From: Polyangiaceae bacterium
GTDB taxonomy: Bacteria > Myxococcota_A > Polyangia > Polyangiales > Polyangiaceae
Reading direction: 5' to 3'
Assembly (NCBI GenBank): GCA_019637265.1
Contig: JAHBVY010000012.1
Span: 35,011 to 99,010, forward strand
DNA length: 64,000 nt
Below, in pieces: positions 51,346 to 61,300 of the stretch. The notes beneath the pieces are model-generated. The model had not been told where the DNA came from. It did not search any database and saw nothing but the letters and a program-made list of their open reading frames with translations. Positions within the stretch are counted from its first letter, which is position 1. Each line of letters opens with the position of its first letter. A program made the translations under genes and the position numbers.

Positions 51346-53496
51346 TCAGGGGCAATCACTGGCGTTCAGGCCAATGCACAGGTCGTAGAGGTTGCTCGCG
51401 CCGGCGAAGCCGCGCACCACCAGGTAATAGGTGCCTGAGCTGACGATGGGCCACACCAGGCGCTCGTTCGAGGTGCTGCTCTGACCATTGCTGGAGCAGC
51501 CGGAGACGTCCGTCTCGGTGCAGCGCGTGAGCAGGGTGCTGCCCTGATAGAGCAGCAGATCCAGATCCTCCGCGGGGCTGGTTTGGGTGAAGCCGAGCGT
51601 GCTGTGGAGCTCCTCCCCAGCGAACATCGAGAGCTCGAACCAGTCTTCATCGCCGGGGCAAATGGCGTTCGTGTCGCTGCGGTAGGTGCCGAGGTCGAGG
51701 TCCACCGGGCGCGCGGTGGCCGCGCTGCTGTCCGGCTCCGCGTCATCGTCGTCGCAGGAGCCAGCGCAGGTCATCGGCGCGTGGGACCAGTCGAGCAGGT
51801 AATCGTTCTTGGCCAGGCCGTAGGCGGTGACGCGTAGGTAATAGCGCCCCGCCGGCTGGCAGGTGACGATGGACTCCTCCGAGGTGTAGCCGCTCGAGCG
51901 CGCCAGGAGCCGCCCCGCGGAGTCGTAGAGCGCGAGGTCGAGATCGGTGGCGTCATCCCCCAACATATCCACGCGGATTTGTCCTGACTCACTCACCGCA
52001 AGCTCGAACCAGTCCTCGTCGTCCGTGTCACCGTTCGGGCAACTGACGAGTAAGGTGTCTCCGCGCGGGAGCGGCTTCGCCGTCTCACGGGTGTCGTTCT
52101 CCTCGAAGGCGTCGTCCTCACACACGGGCGCCGCCGCGCAGCTGCCGCTCGCGGGCAGGCACTGGCGCGCGCGCGCGCCGCTCTGGCTCAAGACCTCCCC
52201 GCTCGAGCAGGCGGCGCCCCCTGGGCAAGCGCCGCCGCAAGCCGTGGCGCAGTGGGGCGCGCCGCCGATCATCACGCACAGGTCGCCCGCGCCTCCGCAC
52301 TGGACGTCGGCGCTGCACGGCTCACACGCCGCGAGCCCGCCGCCGCCACCCACGTGCGTCACCTGCACGCTGTGGACCGCGCCCGGAGGGCTCTCCGTGT
52401 AGTGGTCGCAGTCCCCCAGCGCGTCGTCGTCGTCGCGCGCCACCAGCTGATAATACAGGGTCCGCTGACTACCTGACGGGAGCGTCGCCACGGGGCTCGG
52501 CACGACCGCGCGGTAGCGGCCCGAGCGCGCGCCGCCGCTCACCCGCGTCATCCCGATCTGCACCATGCGGCTGAGCGCCGGCGGTGAGCCAGGGTCCTCC
52601 GTCGAGTACAGGACCAGCGGCTCGAACTTGATCCCCAGATCGTCGCTGACGTCAGCTTCAATGACCACATCCGAGAGGCCCTCGTGGTCCCTCGGGGTGT
52701 GCTGGATGACCGGCGCTTGCCCTGGGCAGTCCGCCTTCTGGGGCTTCTTCGGCAACACCACGAAGCTCTTGGTCACCGCTGGGTTGTCACCGTCGTCCGC
52801 CACGAAGCGCAGCGTGAACAGATCCTCCGCCTGGAGCGCCTCTTTACTGGGGCAAAACCGCAGGCTCGCGGTGAGGCCCGTCTCCTGCCGCAGCTCGGCG
52901 CCGGGCACCAGCGGCGCGCCCAGAGTCAGCTCGACCCCCTGACTGTCAGGATCCTCCACCTCGACCTCGAGCTCCACGCAAGAGGTCACGGCGAGGTCCA
53001 AGGTGGTGCCGGTGCCGACCGGACGCCGGAACACCGGGCTGCCCCCGCCGCCGCTCGAGCGCACCTCGATGGTGACGGTGCGTGTCGCTGACTTGCTGCC
53101 GTCGCTCACCGTGAAATCCACCACGTGGACGCCGATGTCCGGCACCTGCGGCGTCCAGCTGAACACCGCCGCGTCGCGCCCCGCCGCCTCGAGCGTCGCG
53201 TGGCTCGTCAGGCCCGACGACTGGGTGCTGAAGCTGAACACGAGCGCCGCCCCCTCCGGGTCGCTCCCCACGAGGCCGAAGCTGATGGGCTGATTCACGT
53301 AGCCCGCGGCGTCCGCCAGCGGAGCCAGGCTGGGCGGCTGGTTGGCGTCGTCCGGCGAGGAGCCGCACGCGACCGGCAGCACCACGGCCAGGCCAAGGAG
53401 CAGCGCCCCCAACGGACGCGGCGCTCCCATGAGACGCAGCCGCAGGACCCAGCGCAGCCCCTGCGTCAACCCCGAGCGCGCCCAAGAAGACAGCAT
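51346..53496 (-). CDS. Lipoprotein with cadherin-like and pre-peptidase C-terminal domains
   Basis: A 716-aa protein. Long signal peptide ending in lipobox P-V-A-C (Cys44). The first part has NQPPSLAPLADAAGYVNQP and SDPEGAALVFSF, cadherin/Ig-like features. Two domains near residues 460-710 with EENDTRETAKPL, DDEDWFELAVSESGQIRVDM, DLDLALYDSAG and PGDEDWFELSMFAGEE fit bacterial pre-peptidase C-terminal (PPC) domains, which often bind calcium or sugars. A Cys-rich loop sits between. GGGGG 4-5 nt upstream supports the ATG at 53496. The downstream lipoprotein starts 13 bp later, so an operon is likely. Confidence 0.75.
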   Translation of the reverse strand: MLSSWARSGLTQGLRWVLRLRLMGAPRPLGALLLGLAVVLPVACGSSPDDANQPPSLAPLADAAGYVNQPISFGLVGSDPEGAALVFSFSTQSSGLTSHATLEAAGRDAAVFSWTPQVPDIGVHVVDFTVSDGSKSATRTVTIEVRSSGGGGSPVFRRPVGTGTTLDLAVTSCVELEVEVEDPDSQGVELTLGAPLVPGAELRQETGLTASLRFCPSKEALQAEDLFTLRFVADDGDNPAVTKSFVVLPKKPQKADCPGQAPVIQHTPRDHEGLSDVVIEADVSDDLGIKFEPLVLYSTEDPGSPPALSRMVQIGMTRVSGGARSGRYRAVVPSPVATLPSGSQRTLYYQLVARDDDDALGDCDHYTESPPGAVHSVQVTHVGGGGGLAACEPCSADVQCGGAGDLCVMIGGAPHCATACGGACPGGAACSSGEVLSQSGARARQCLPASGSCAAAPVCEDDAFEENDTRETAKPLPRGDTLLVSCPNGDTDDEDWFELAVSESGQIRVDMLGDDATDLDLALYDSAGRLLARSSGYTSEESIVTCQPAGRYYLRVTAYGLAKNDYLLDWSHAPMTCAGSCDDDDAEPDSSAATARPVDLDLGTYRSDTNAICPGDEDWFELSMFAGEELHSTLGFTQTSPAEDLDLLLYQGSTLLTRCTETDVSGCSSNGQSSTSNERLVWPIVSSGTYYLVVRGFAGASNLYDLCIGLNASDCP

Positions 53497-53556
53497 GAGA
53501 CCCCCAACTGATCCGTTGACCAGGGCTTGGCGTCAAGGTAATGCACGCACCTACAA

Positions 53557-53577
53557 GGTAGGATAATTCCTCCTACC
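53557..53577. promoter_or_regulatory. Inverted repeat GGTAGGA-N7-TCCTACC between divergent genes
   Basis: A perfect 7+7+7 inverted repeat with an AT-rich loop, between the divergent lipoprotein and protease genes. Good operator candidate for control of both; an attenuator-type hairpin is an alternative. Confidence 0.45.
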
Positions 53578-53647
53578 GTGGGCAGGGCGAGCCGTCGCCC
53601 TCACCGACCCCCCTGCCTGGGGGCCAGCTCCTGAAGAGGCACCCGCG

Positions 53648-55576
53648 ATGCGCGTCATTTCCCACCGTTCCTCCCACTCCGCCTTGCTCCCCCGTCCCAG
53701 GCGCTCGCTGACCCTGGGGGCTCCGCTGCTCCTGCTCGCGGTGGCGCTCGGGTGCACGGAGGAGGGCAGCGAGCCCAACGTGAGCCCCACGGAGGTGACG
53801 CACCTGGACGGCGACGCGCCGCTGTCCGATGAAGGCGCGCTGTTCCTCGACACGCCGCCTTCGGAGACGTTGGCCGATGAGGGCAAGGCGGACGCGAGCT
53901 ACCCGCCCAGCTACACCGCCCTGCTCGCGGTGCAGTCGCCGGTGAAGAGCCAGGCCTCGCGCGGCGTGTGCTCCATCTTCTCCACCGTCGCGCTGATGGA
54001 GCACCTCTACATCGCCGAGGGCACGATCACGGAGCCCGACTTCTCCGAGCAGTACCTGCAGTGGTCCGCGAAGGTGGAGGTCGGCGCCTTCACTGACACG
54101 GAGGGCTCCAACGCGGACCGCAACATCGAGGCCATCAACCGCTTCGGCATCCCGGAGGAGGCAGCGTGGCCGTACATCGGGCGGCCGTGGTCGGCCGCGG
54201 ACGATCCGGCGTGCACCGGGGACAAGCAGCCGGTGCGCTGTTACACCCTGGGGGATCCGCCCGCCGCCGCGGAGAACGCGGAGAAGTGGCGCCTGCCGCG
54301 CGGCCGCTGGGTGAGCCCCCGCAAGAACAGCGTCAAGGCGTTCCTCTACAACAACCAGCAGGCCGTCGTCGCTGGCATGACCTTCTTCTACCAGGCGTGG
54401 AACCACCGCGGCTCCACCCTGCCGGTGTCGGACGCCCTGTGGCGCCGCGGCGTGGTCAGCTACCCGAACCAGACCGACAAGACCAAGAGCCTGGAGAAGC
54501 GCGCCGGCCACTCCATCCTGATCGTCGGTTGGGATGACGAGCTGGAGATCGACCAGCGCGACGAGCGCGGCAACCCGGTGCTCGACGCCCAAGGCAACCC
54601 CCTGCGCGAGAAGGGCTTCTGGATCTTCAAGAACAGCTGGGGCACCGGCAGCTTCGGCGTCTCGAATCCCCACGGGGACGGCTACGGCTACCTCTCCATG
54701 CGCTACGTGGAGGAGTACGCCAACATCTACGCCAGCGACCTGCCCGTCGTCAGCTTGCCTGATGAGGTGTGCAACGACGGCTTGGACAACGACCGTGACG
54801 GCGCCATCGACTGCGAGGACAGCGACTGCAGCGCGGATCCCGCCTGCGTCACCGGCACCCTCACCTACAGTCAGGAGACCAGCCAGGCCATCCCGGACAA
54901 CGACAGCGCCGGCATCGTCAGCGAGATCGTCGTGACGGACGGCGGGGAGATCGGCAGCCTGGCGGTGGACGTGGACATCAGCCACACCTACCGCGGCGAT
55001 CTGACGGTGAAGCTGGTCAAGGGGAGCCGTGAGGTCGTGCTGCACGACCGGCGTGGCGCGGGCGCCGACGACCTGGTGCAGACCTTCGACGTGCCGCAGC
55101 TCATCGGGGAGGACGCCGCTGGCACCTGGCAGCTGGTGGTGACGGATCACGCGCGCTTCGACACCGGCACCTTGAACGGCTGGCGGCTCCACATCGCGCG
55201 CTGCCCCTCGGGCGGCTGCGGCGCGTCGGAGACGGCGCGCTACGAGACGGAGGCTAACGTCAGTATCCCTGATGAAGGCTCGGTCTCGAGCGACATCGAG
55301 ATCACGGACTCGCTCTCGATTCAGACGCTCACCGTGAACGTCGACATCACCCACCCCTACCAGGGGGATCTCACCCTGCGCTTGCAGAAGCTCGGCTCGG
55401 GTGAGGTGCTGCTGCTCGAGGCGGACGCGAGTGACGGCGCGTTCCAGCCCCGGAGCTTCGACGTCGCCGACTTCCGTGGGGAAGAGGCGCGCGGCACCTG
55501 GCGCCTGGTGGTGCTGGACGAGGCGCGCGGCGACGCGGGCACGCTGAACAGCTGGAGTTTGGTGATCACGCACTGA
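53648..55576 (+). CDS. Papain-like (C1A) protease with two P-domains
   Basis: A 642-aa lipoprotein (lipobox Cys36). The protease domain has Q102 and Cys108 ([12 protein letters not shown]), His288 ([14 protein letters not shown]) and Asn329 ([11 protein letters not shown]), a complete C1A triad plus oxyanion Gln. A linker [20 protein letters not shown] is a calcium-binding Asp/Cys repeat common in myxobacterial exoproteins. Two C-terminal domains with [18 protein letters not shown] and [20 protein letters not shown] fit proprotein convertase P-domains, usual in secreted proteases. It would act outside the cell or on the outer membrane. Confidence 0.85.
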   Translation: MRVISHRSSHSALLPRPRRSLTLGAPLLLLAVALGCTEEGSEPNVSPTEVTHLDGDAPLSDEGALFLDTPPSETLADEGKADASYPPSYTALLAVQSPVKSQASRGVCSIFSTVALMEHLYIAEGTITEPDFSEQYLQWSAKVEVGAFTDTEGSNADRNIEAINRFGIPEEAAWPYIGRPWSAADDPACTGDKQPVRCYTLGDPPAAAENAEKWRLPRGRWVSPRKNSVKAFLYNNQQAVVAGMTFFYQAWNHRGSTLPVSDALWRRGVVSYPNQTDKTKSLEKRAGHSILIVGWDDELEIDQRDERGNPVLDAQGNPLREKGFWIFKNSWGTGSFGVSNPHGDGYGYLSMRYVEEYANIYASDLPVVSLPDEVCNDGLDNDRDGAIDCEDSDCSADPACVTGTLTYSQETSQAIPDNDSAGIVSEIVVTDGGEIGSLAVDVDISHTYRGDLTVKLVKGSREVVLHDRRGAGADDLVQTFDVPQLIGEDAAGTWQLVVTDHARFDTGTLNGWRLHIARCPSGGCGASETARYETEANVSIPDEGSVSSDIEITDSLSIQTLTVNVDITHPYQGDLTLRLQKLGSGEVLLLEADASDGAFQPRSFDVADFRGEEARGTWRLVVLDEARGDAGTLNSWSLVITH

Positions 55577-55631
55577 GCCGCGGGCTCGACTGACCGCACC
55601 CTGCCCGCGGCGAGCGGGTTATGCTCGCCGC

Positions 55632-57656
55632 GTGTGGCACCCAGCGCGTCGATCCTGCGGTCACCCGTTCGTCGCCCTGCGCGTGCGGCTCTGGTGGCTC
55701 GCCGCCGTGGCGCTCAGCGTCATCTGGCCCGCCCCGGCCAGCGCCGAGGTGCCGATCATCAAGGCCGGGCGCGAGCAAGAGGTGCTGGCGCTGTTCGCGC
55801 CGTACCAGCTCGGTCAGGAGGTGACGCCCGGCTGGCGCCTGTGGAACGTCAACATCCGGCAGACCTCGATCGTCGTCGAGCTGCACAGCCAGAGCGAGCC
55901 CCCCGAGGTGCTCGCGCTGACGCTGCGGCACCCAGTCCCCAAGCTCGACAGCGCGTTCACGACGACGAAGAACTTCCAGCTCAGCTACGGCGGCTCGCCG
56001 CCCGAGGCCGGTCTCCCAGCCGCGAACGCCTTGGTCGAGGCGATCCGCAAGAACGACACCGAGCGCTTCTGGCACGACACCACCCCCTCGTTCGTGGAGC
56101 TGCCGAAGCTGCTGATCTGGCTCACCGACCCGCTGCTCCTGCTAGCCCTGGTGGTCGGCCTCGTCGTCGGCCTGTTCGCGGCGGACGTGCTGCGAGCGCC
56201 GAAGCCCCTCGGGCGCTGGGCGCTCCTCGCCGCGCTGACGGGGGTGCTGCTTCGCCTCTGGCTCTCACCCGTGGCGGCGCTCGAGGCGTGGCCCTTCTCG
56301 CGCGCCCCGACTTACGTCTCGAGCCTGCTCGAGTCGCCGCTCCTCACCGCCCGGAGCCACGAGCGGCCCTTCTACTTCACCGAGCTCATCTACCGAGTGA
56401 ACTTCATCGCCGGGCTCGTCGGCCCGATGGTGGTGTTCATCCACGCGCGGCGCATGCTGGGCTCGTATCGCGTCGCCACCCTCGCCGCTTGGCTGCTCGC
56501 GGTGTGGCCGAGTCACATCAGGTTCGCTCACACCGACGGCACCCTGATCGCCACCCTGGTGATGAGCAGCCTGGGCTTCGCCTTGGTGCACGACGCCTTG
56601 AAGCACCCGCGCGCCGTGTGGCGCTGGGCGAGCGTGCTGCTCTTGCCTTTGGTGCTCATCCCCAGCCTCGAGCTGCGCGCGCTCAACCTGATTTACCCAG
56701 CGCTCTTCGCGGTGGTGGCGCTGTGGCTCGTGCCGGGGGTGCCCAGGGCGCGGCGGGGCTACGTCACCTGCGTCATCGCCGCCTTCACGCTGAGCATCTC
56801 CCTCCCCAAGTTCTTGAATCAGTACGGGGAACAAGTCAGTGAAATTTCCTATTGGGCGCTGCCGCTCCAGGCCGGTCACGCGCTCACGAGCTACCAGCAC
56901 AACACGCTCATCCGTCTGGAGATGACACCGCCCGTCGCGACGCTGCTCGCCATGATGGGCCTCGTGTGGATGCTCCAGGTCCGCAGGCGGCTCGCGCTGT
57001 TCCTCGCGGGCTGGCTCTTGATCTTCTTCATCACGAGCTCCGTGGTGCTGCCGCCGGAGCCGCTCATGCAGGCGCGCTACCACCTGCACCTGGTGGTCCC
57101 CTTCATCTTGCTGGCGAGCATCGGGCTCGACGAGCTGTATCAGCGCCGCGCCCAGCTCGCGAAGCTCGCCGCCGTGGTGCTGGTGCTCTCCCCGCTCCTC
57201 CACCTCCGCTTCATCCGCTACACGGCGCTCAACTTACCAACGGAGCACCGCTTCACTCACTCGCTCAGGCCCCAAGTGCCGGAGGGCTGCACCGTGCTCG
57301 AGTACGTTGGGCCGCACCTGGGGGAGGTGCGCTGGAAGCGCGTCGGGGAGCGCTTCGTGCACGGTGAGCTGGGCTCTGCCTACACGAGCGTCGCCCTCGA
57401 GCCCGGTCAAGACGTGGACGCCGCCCTGGCCTCACTCCGCGAGCAGCCCTGCGCCCGCATCTACCTCGGCCTCCAGTGCTACGTGGACGGCACCCCCGAG
57501 TCCCCGACCTGCACCGCCCTCCGCAAGCACGCCGGCCGCACCGTGAGCGAGCTCACGATCCCGAGTCACATCTACGACCACTCCGTCGCTCCCCAAGATC
57601 CAACCCGCAAACACGTCACCTTCAGCCTCCACGAGCTCGCGCCCACGCCACACTGA
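55632..57656 (+). CDS. Polytopic membrane protein, GT39/ArnT-like glycosyltransferase candidate
   Basis: Up to 674 aa from a GTG at 55632; an in-frame GTG at 55683 gives a clean signal peptide (LWWLAAVALSVIWPAPASA). After a ~110-residue extracytoplasmic N-domain come 10 or more membrane helices. FYFTELIYRVNFIAGLVGPM and PSHIRFAHTDG resemble the ArnT/GT39 region with an Arg-His or Asp/Glu loop motif, and the last ~110 residues form a soluble C-domain. Such enzymes transfer sugars from polyprenyl phosphate carriers outside the membrane. Family assignment is by fold pattern only. Confidence 0.62.
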   Translation: MWHPARRSCGHPFVALRVRLWWLAAVALSVIWPAPASAEVPIIKAGREQEVLALFAPYQLGQEVTPGWRLWNVNIRQTSIVVELHSQSEPPEVLALTLRHPVPKLDSAFTTTKNFQLSYGGSPPEAGLPAANALVEAIRKNDTERFWHDTTPSFVELPKLLIWLTDPLLLLALVVGLVVGLFAADVLRAPKPLGRWALLAALTGVLLRLWLSPVAALEAWPFSRAPTYVSSLLESPLLTARSHERPFYFTELIYRVNFIAGLVGPMVVFIHARRMLGSYRVATLAAWLLAVWPSHIRFAHTDGTLIATLVMSSLGFALVHDALKHPRAVWRWASVLLLPLVLIPSLELRALNLIYPALFAVVALWLVPGVPRARRGYVTCVIAAFTLSISLPKFLNQYGEQVSEISYWALPLQAGHALTSYQHNTLIRLEMTPPVATLLAMMGLVWMLQVRRRLALFLAGWLLIFFITSSVVLPPEPLMQARYHLHLVVPFILLASIGLDELYQRRAQLAKLAAVVLVLSPLLHLRFIRYTALNLPTEHRFTHSLRPQVPEGCTVLEYVGPHLGEVRWKRVGERFVHGELGSAYTSVALEPGQDVDAALASLREQPCARIYLGLQCYVDGTPESPTCTALRKHAGRTVSELTIPSHIYDHSVAPQDPTRKHVTFSLHELAPTPH

Positions 57657-57746
57657 GCAAGTCCGGTGCGAGCATGCACCGAGCGCATCCAAAGCGCGCA
57701 TTGCAGCACACCAAGCGCACCCGAGGGCACGCATTGCAGGCTTGTT

Positions 57747-57769
57747 TTTTGGGGGTTGGACGGCACCGC
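57747..57769 (-). repeat. Dispersed short repeat, inverted copy
   Basis: Reverse complement of the 36454-36476 repeat, 23 bases identical. It is preceded by further Ts, so on the plus strand it reads T-rich then G-rich. Confidence 0.75.
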
Positions 57770-57799
57770 GATGTCCGTCACCACACGATGAGGCGTCAA

Positions 57800-57819
57800 A
57801 TATTTCCTTAAGGAAATAT
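57800..57819. promoter_or_regulatory. 20-bp perfect palindrome ATATTTCCTTAAGGAAATAT
   Basis: Exactly self-complementary, AT-rich and isolated in an intergenic region. Its ATTTCC-N4-GGAAAT core is shared with 27519-27534. A dimeric regulator site is the likeliest reading. Confidence 0.65.
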
Positions 57820-58351
57820 CTTGTGCGTATTGGAGCGCTACTCATGACGCCCGCCCGCACCACGCAGGTCGCCGCGAAACGTGCCCCACGGGTGGCTTCG
57901 ACGAGGAAGCACCGCACCGAGGCCTGAGCGCACTCGTCGAACGCCCAGCGCTCGATCCGACCACGAGCCATCACGCCCTCGCTGATCAGCGCCGTGGGCG
58001 CGGAGCACGTGTAAGTACCCGAAATGATTAGAAATCTCAGCTGACGGGCGTCGTTCGCACGCCACATCCGACCAGGCGCCCGTTCAGTCAGTGTATGGAA
58101 ATGTCAGACAACAGCCCCTCCATGGATGCCAGCCGCCCCACAGCCGCAAAGGCACGCAAAACACGGTGAATCCCATCGCTGGCCGAAATCGACTGTCAGC
58201 CCGTCGTATTTGCTACCGCAGCGGCCACACCTTAGCGTACCCTCCGGCTGCCACATCTAGGCAGGGGGGGTTCTCATCGGAGCTTGCCCCAAGCCGGGCG
58301 GGGCGCGTCGCCAAGGGGGCGGCGGTGCCTCCCTGGCACTCGAGGTTCGCC

Positions 58352-61300
58352 ATGCTCCAGTCATCGTTTGGACCCAAGGTCGGCGCGCGGCTCGCGTCCG
58401 TGGCCTCCTTCCTGTTGTTGCTGTTGGTGCCCGGGCTCGCGGCGGGTGCTCCTGGCGACTACAAGAAGCAGCCCACCCTCTGCAACCTGTCGAGGTCGCC
58501 GTTCGTGCTGGAACAATCCCTCCCGGAGGATCTCCAGTGCGAGTTCGATCAGGACGGCAACGGCCTGGACGATGAGATCGAGAAAGAGATCGCCCACTGC
58601 TTCGTCCCCACCTTCAGGTTCGACTGGGTAGAGGAGCATCGACGACCGGACGAGCCGCACGTCCTCTTCACCTCACGGCGGCTCCCTCAAGGAGAAGGTT
58701 CCACACCGAATCCCTGGCAGGTGCAGCTCAAGATGCTGGCGCTATTTAGGGAGGATGGCGGATTTGATGGCGGGTTCTTCCTGGCCTGCGGAGATAACAC
58801 CCATCCTGGCGACGTCATGTACTACGGCGTGAACGTCGAAATCATGCGTGGAAGCAACTCGTGGATGGCGCGGCTGATCTCCTTTGATGGCTGTTCGGAG
58901 GACGAGCACTTCTTCTGCGAGGGAGGACACCCCAGCAAGATCACGCAGCACGAGGCCAAGTATCAGCGCTACTTCAATGACACCCACCCCGTCGTCTACC
59001 CCTCTGCCGGTAAACACCATTCCTACGTGTTCAGCGGATTCTCGACCTATGAGGTCACCTTCGACATCGACTGTGATGACGCTCACCGCGGCCATGGCGC
59101 GGTCATCACCCCGGGGACACAGCTCGGTGGTCCTACAGTTGGGCACGTTCCTACCGGAGTACTCGAGGAATGCCATGGGGCATTTGGTCCCAGCGGCGAG
59201 GACTGCCGCTGCTTCCCGTCGTGGCAAAACATGTGCTACTTCTCACGCGGGGTGAGCGTCCCAATACAGGGATTCCAAGACCGCGAGTTAAGCAACCTGG
59301 GCTACAGCCCGAGTATCATAGACCCGACGTTCTATGACGTAAGTGGAATATGGGGCCAGCTCAAGTTCTCCCGTCCAAGTCAGCTAGATCTCGATGGAGA
59401 TGGGACGCCAGACATCTATGGTTATGCTCGCTCTTCCATCTGCCTTACTGAACCATCAACTGAGCCAGTCATCCCGACGGACCGGTGTCCGTTTGATGCC
59501 AACGACGCTGACGATCCGAATGCCGACGGAGACGCCCTGTACGGGGCCTGTGATCCAGATCCGTTCTACCGGAATCAGTACGTTGGCGGCGGCTCTGAAG
59601 ATTGGCCGTCCTACCGCCGGACCGGAAGCGAGTCCCCGTGGGTGACATCGTCCCGCTTTCATCCTCGTGGGGGGTTCTGGGACTCGGATGGTGATGGACA
59701 CGTGGAGGGGGAGGACCTGTGCCCGACGGTGCCCGGCGGGGGCGCGCTCTGGGACCCAACCTCCAACTGGAACGCCTGGGGTGAGGACTTCAACTTCGCC
59801 TTCGATGACGGTCGGCGCGACGTCGGCTTCCTCTACCGAGGGAACCGCTGCGACCCGTACCCCGCCACCCTCACGCAGTGGACGAGCTTCGGTGAGCCGT
59901 ACGACACGGTGAGCCAGTGCTCCACGTCCTTGCGCTATGAGAAAGGCGGCGCCGAGCAATATGAGCTGCAGGTGCGCGTCCAGGCAGGCAAGAGCGCGAA
60001 CGACCCAGCGCTGCACGATCCGGGGGACAATCGGGAGTTCCAGGTGCAGCCGTTCCGCTGCGCTTGCCCGAGCGGCCCTCTGTATGACTGCATGACTAAT
60101 GATCTTAGCCCTTGCTACGAGCAGCGCCTTGTGTGGGCAGAACCACAGACTGACCCTGGCGAGCTTTGGCGCCCCGTTCAACGGCCGGGGTGCCCATTGG
60201 ACGAGTACGGTTACTGCTTACCCCTCACCTTGCCCAACCACACCTCGACGACCGTGACCTGGGACTGGTTCCAAGAGTACCAGAACAGTCCGGATCACTT
60301 CCCATCGGGCTCCGTCACGACCTCGCCGGAGCACTACCCAGGCATTACCCCCTCTGGTGGTCTCGAGTACATGGCCGGCAACTACGGCCTGTGGACGGCG
60401 ACGCTCGAAGGAGCGTCCTTCAGCTCACCCCCAGGGCTCGCCTTCAACACGCCCGTCGACGCGAGGTTCCCGGAGCCTGAACGCATCAACGCTGGCGCGG
60501 TGCTCCACGACATCACGGGGCGCGAGAGCCGCAGCCTGCGCTCGTCCTTCGCGACACCAGTTCAGGTCCGAGGGCCTTACATCAGGCTCACCCAGCCGGG
60601 CAGTCACTGCGAAGAGGAGCCACTATTCGACCCCTGCGTCGTGGCAGGCTGCGGCTTCTCCCGCTGGTGGCAGTGGACGGTGCGGCCGGCGGAGCGCGAC
60701 CGCTTGGGCAGCGGGCTGTTCCGAGATCTCATACTCACGGATGTTTGGTTCTGGCAGCGCCGCGGCGGCCGCCTGCTCGACACGTACCTCGGCAAGGCCG
60801 ACACCGGCATCCTGTCATTGGCGCTCGACGAGGTGAACCACTGGGCAGCGGGAGCAGCAGGGCAGGTCACGCTACTCAGCGCCGGGGAGGTGGCCCCCAG
60901 CCTGCTGTTCGTGGAGCATTCCACCGAACAGGCGCGGTGGGTGCGACTCGAAGCGATCGGTCAAGACGCCGACCGCGTCGTGTTCACGCCGACCGCGGAG
61001 GGCACGCTCCCCACCGCGATCACCAGTCACGCACGCCTGATCAGCGATCCCCGCGGCCAAGCGGTCGCGCTCATCGAGCCGGAGCTCGACGAGCTGTTCA
61101 GCTTCGACCCCGCGCTGCAGCGATGGCTCCCCCAGCCGCTCTCCGTGCTCGCCGCCTCACTGGCTCAAGATACGGTCACCCTCGCTGGCGGGAGGTTGTA
61201 CGTCGCGCCCACACCGAGCTCAGGCGGCTGGACGGTGGACATCTACTCCGGTGAGGCAACGGAGTGGGCACTGCCGCTGGCCCGCGCAGGCGCGCGCCTC

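Larger units (their letters stand above)
57657..58351. other. Long intergenic region with palindrome and repeat
   Basis: 695 bp without a convincing gene. It contains the inverted dispersed repeat (57747-57769) and the 20-bp palindrome (57800-57819). A minus-strand frame open from 58067 has no family resemblance and runs into the preceding gene, so I do not call it. It probably includes the promoter of the large secreted protein. Confidence 0.5.

Noticed and set aside
57432..58067. Minus-strand open frame in the intergenic region
   Set aside because: No family, no clear start, and it runs deep into the membrane protein gene.
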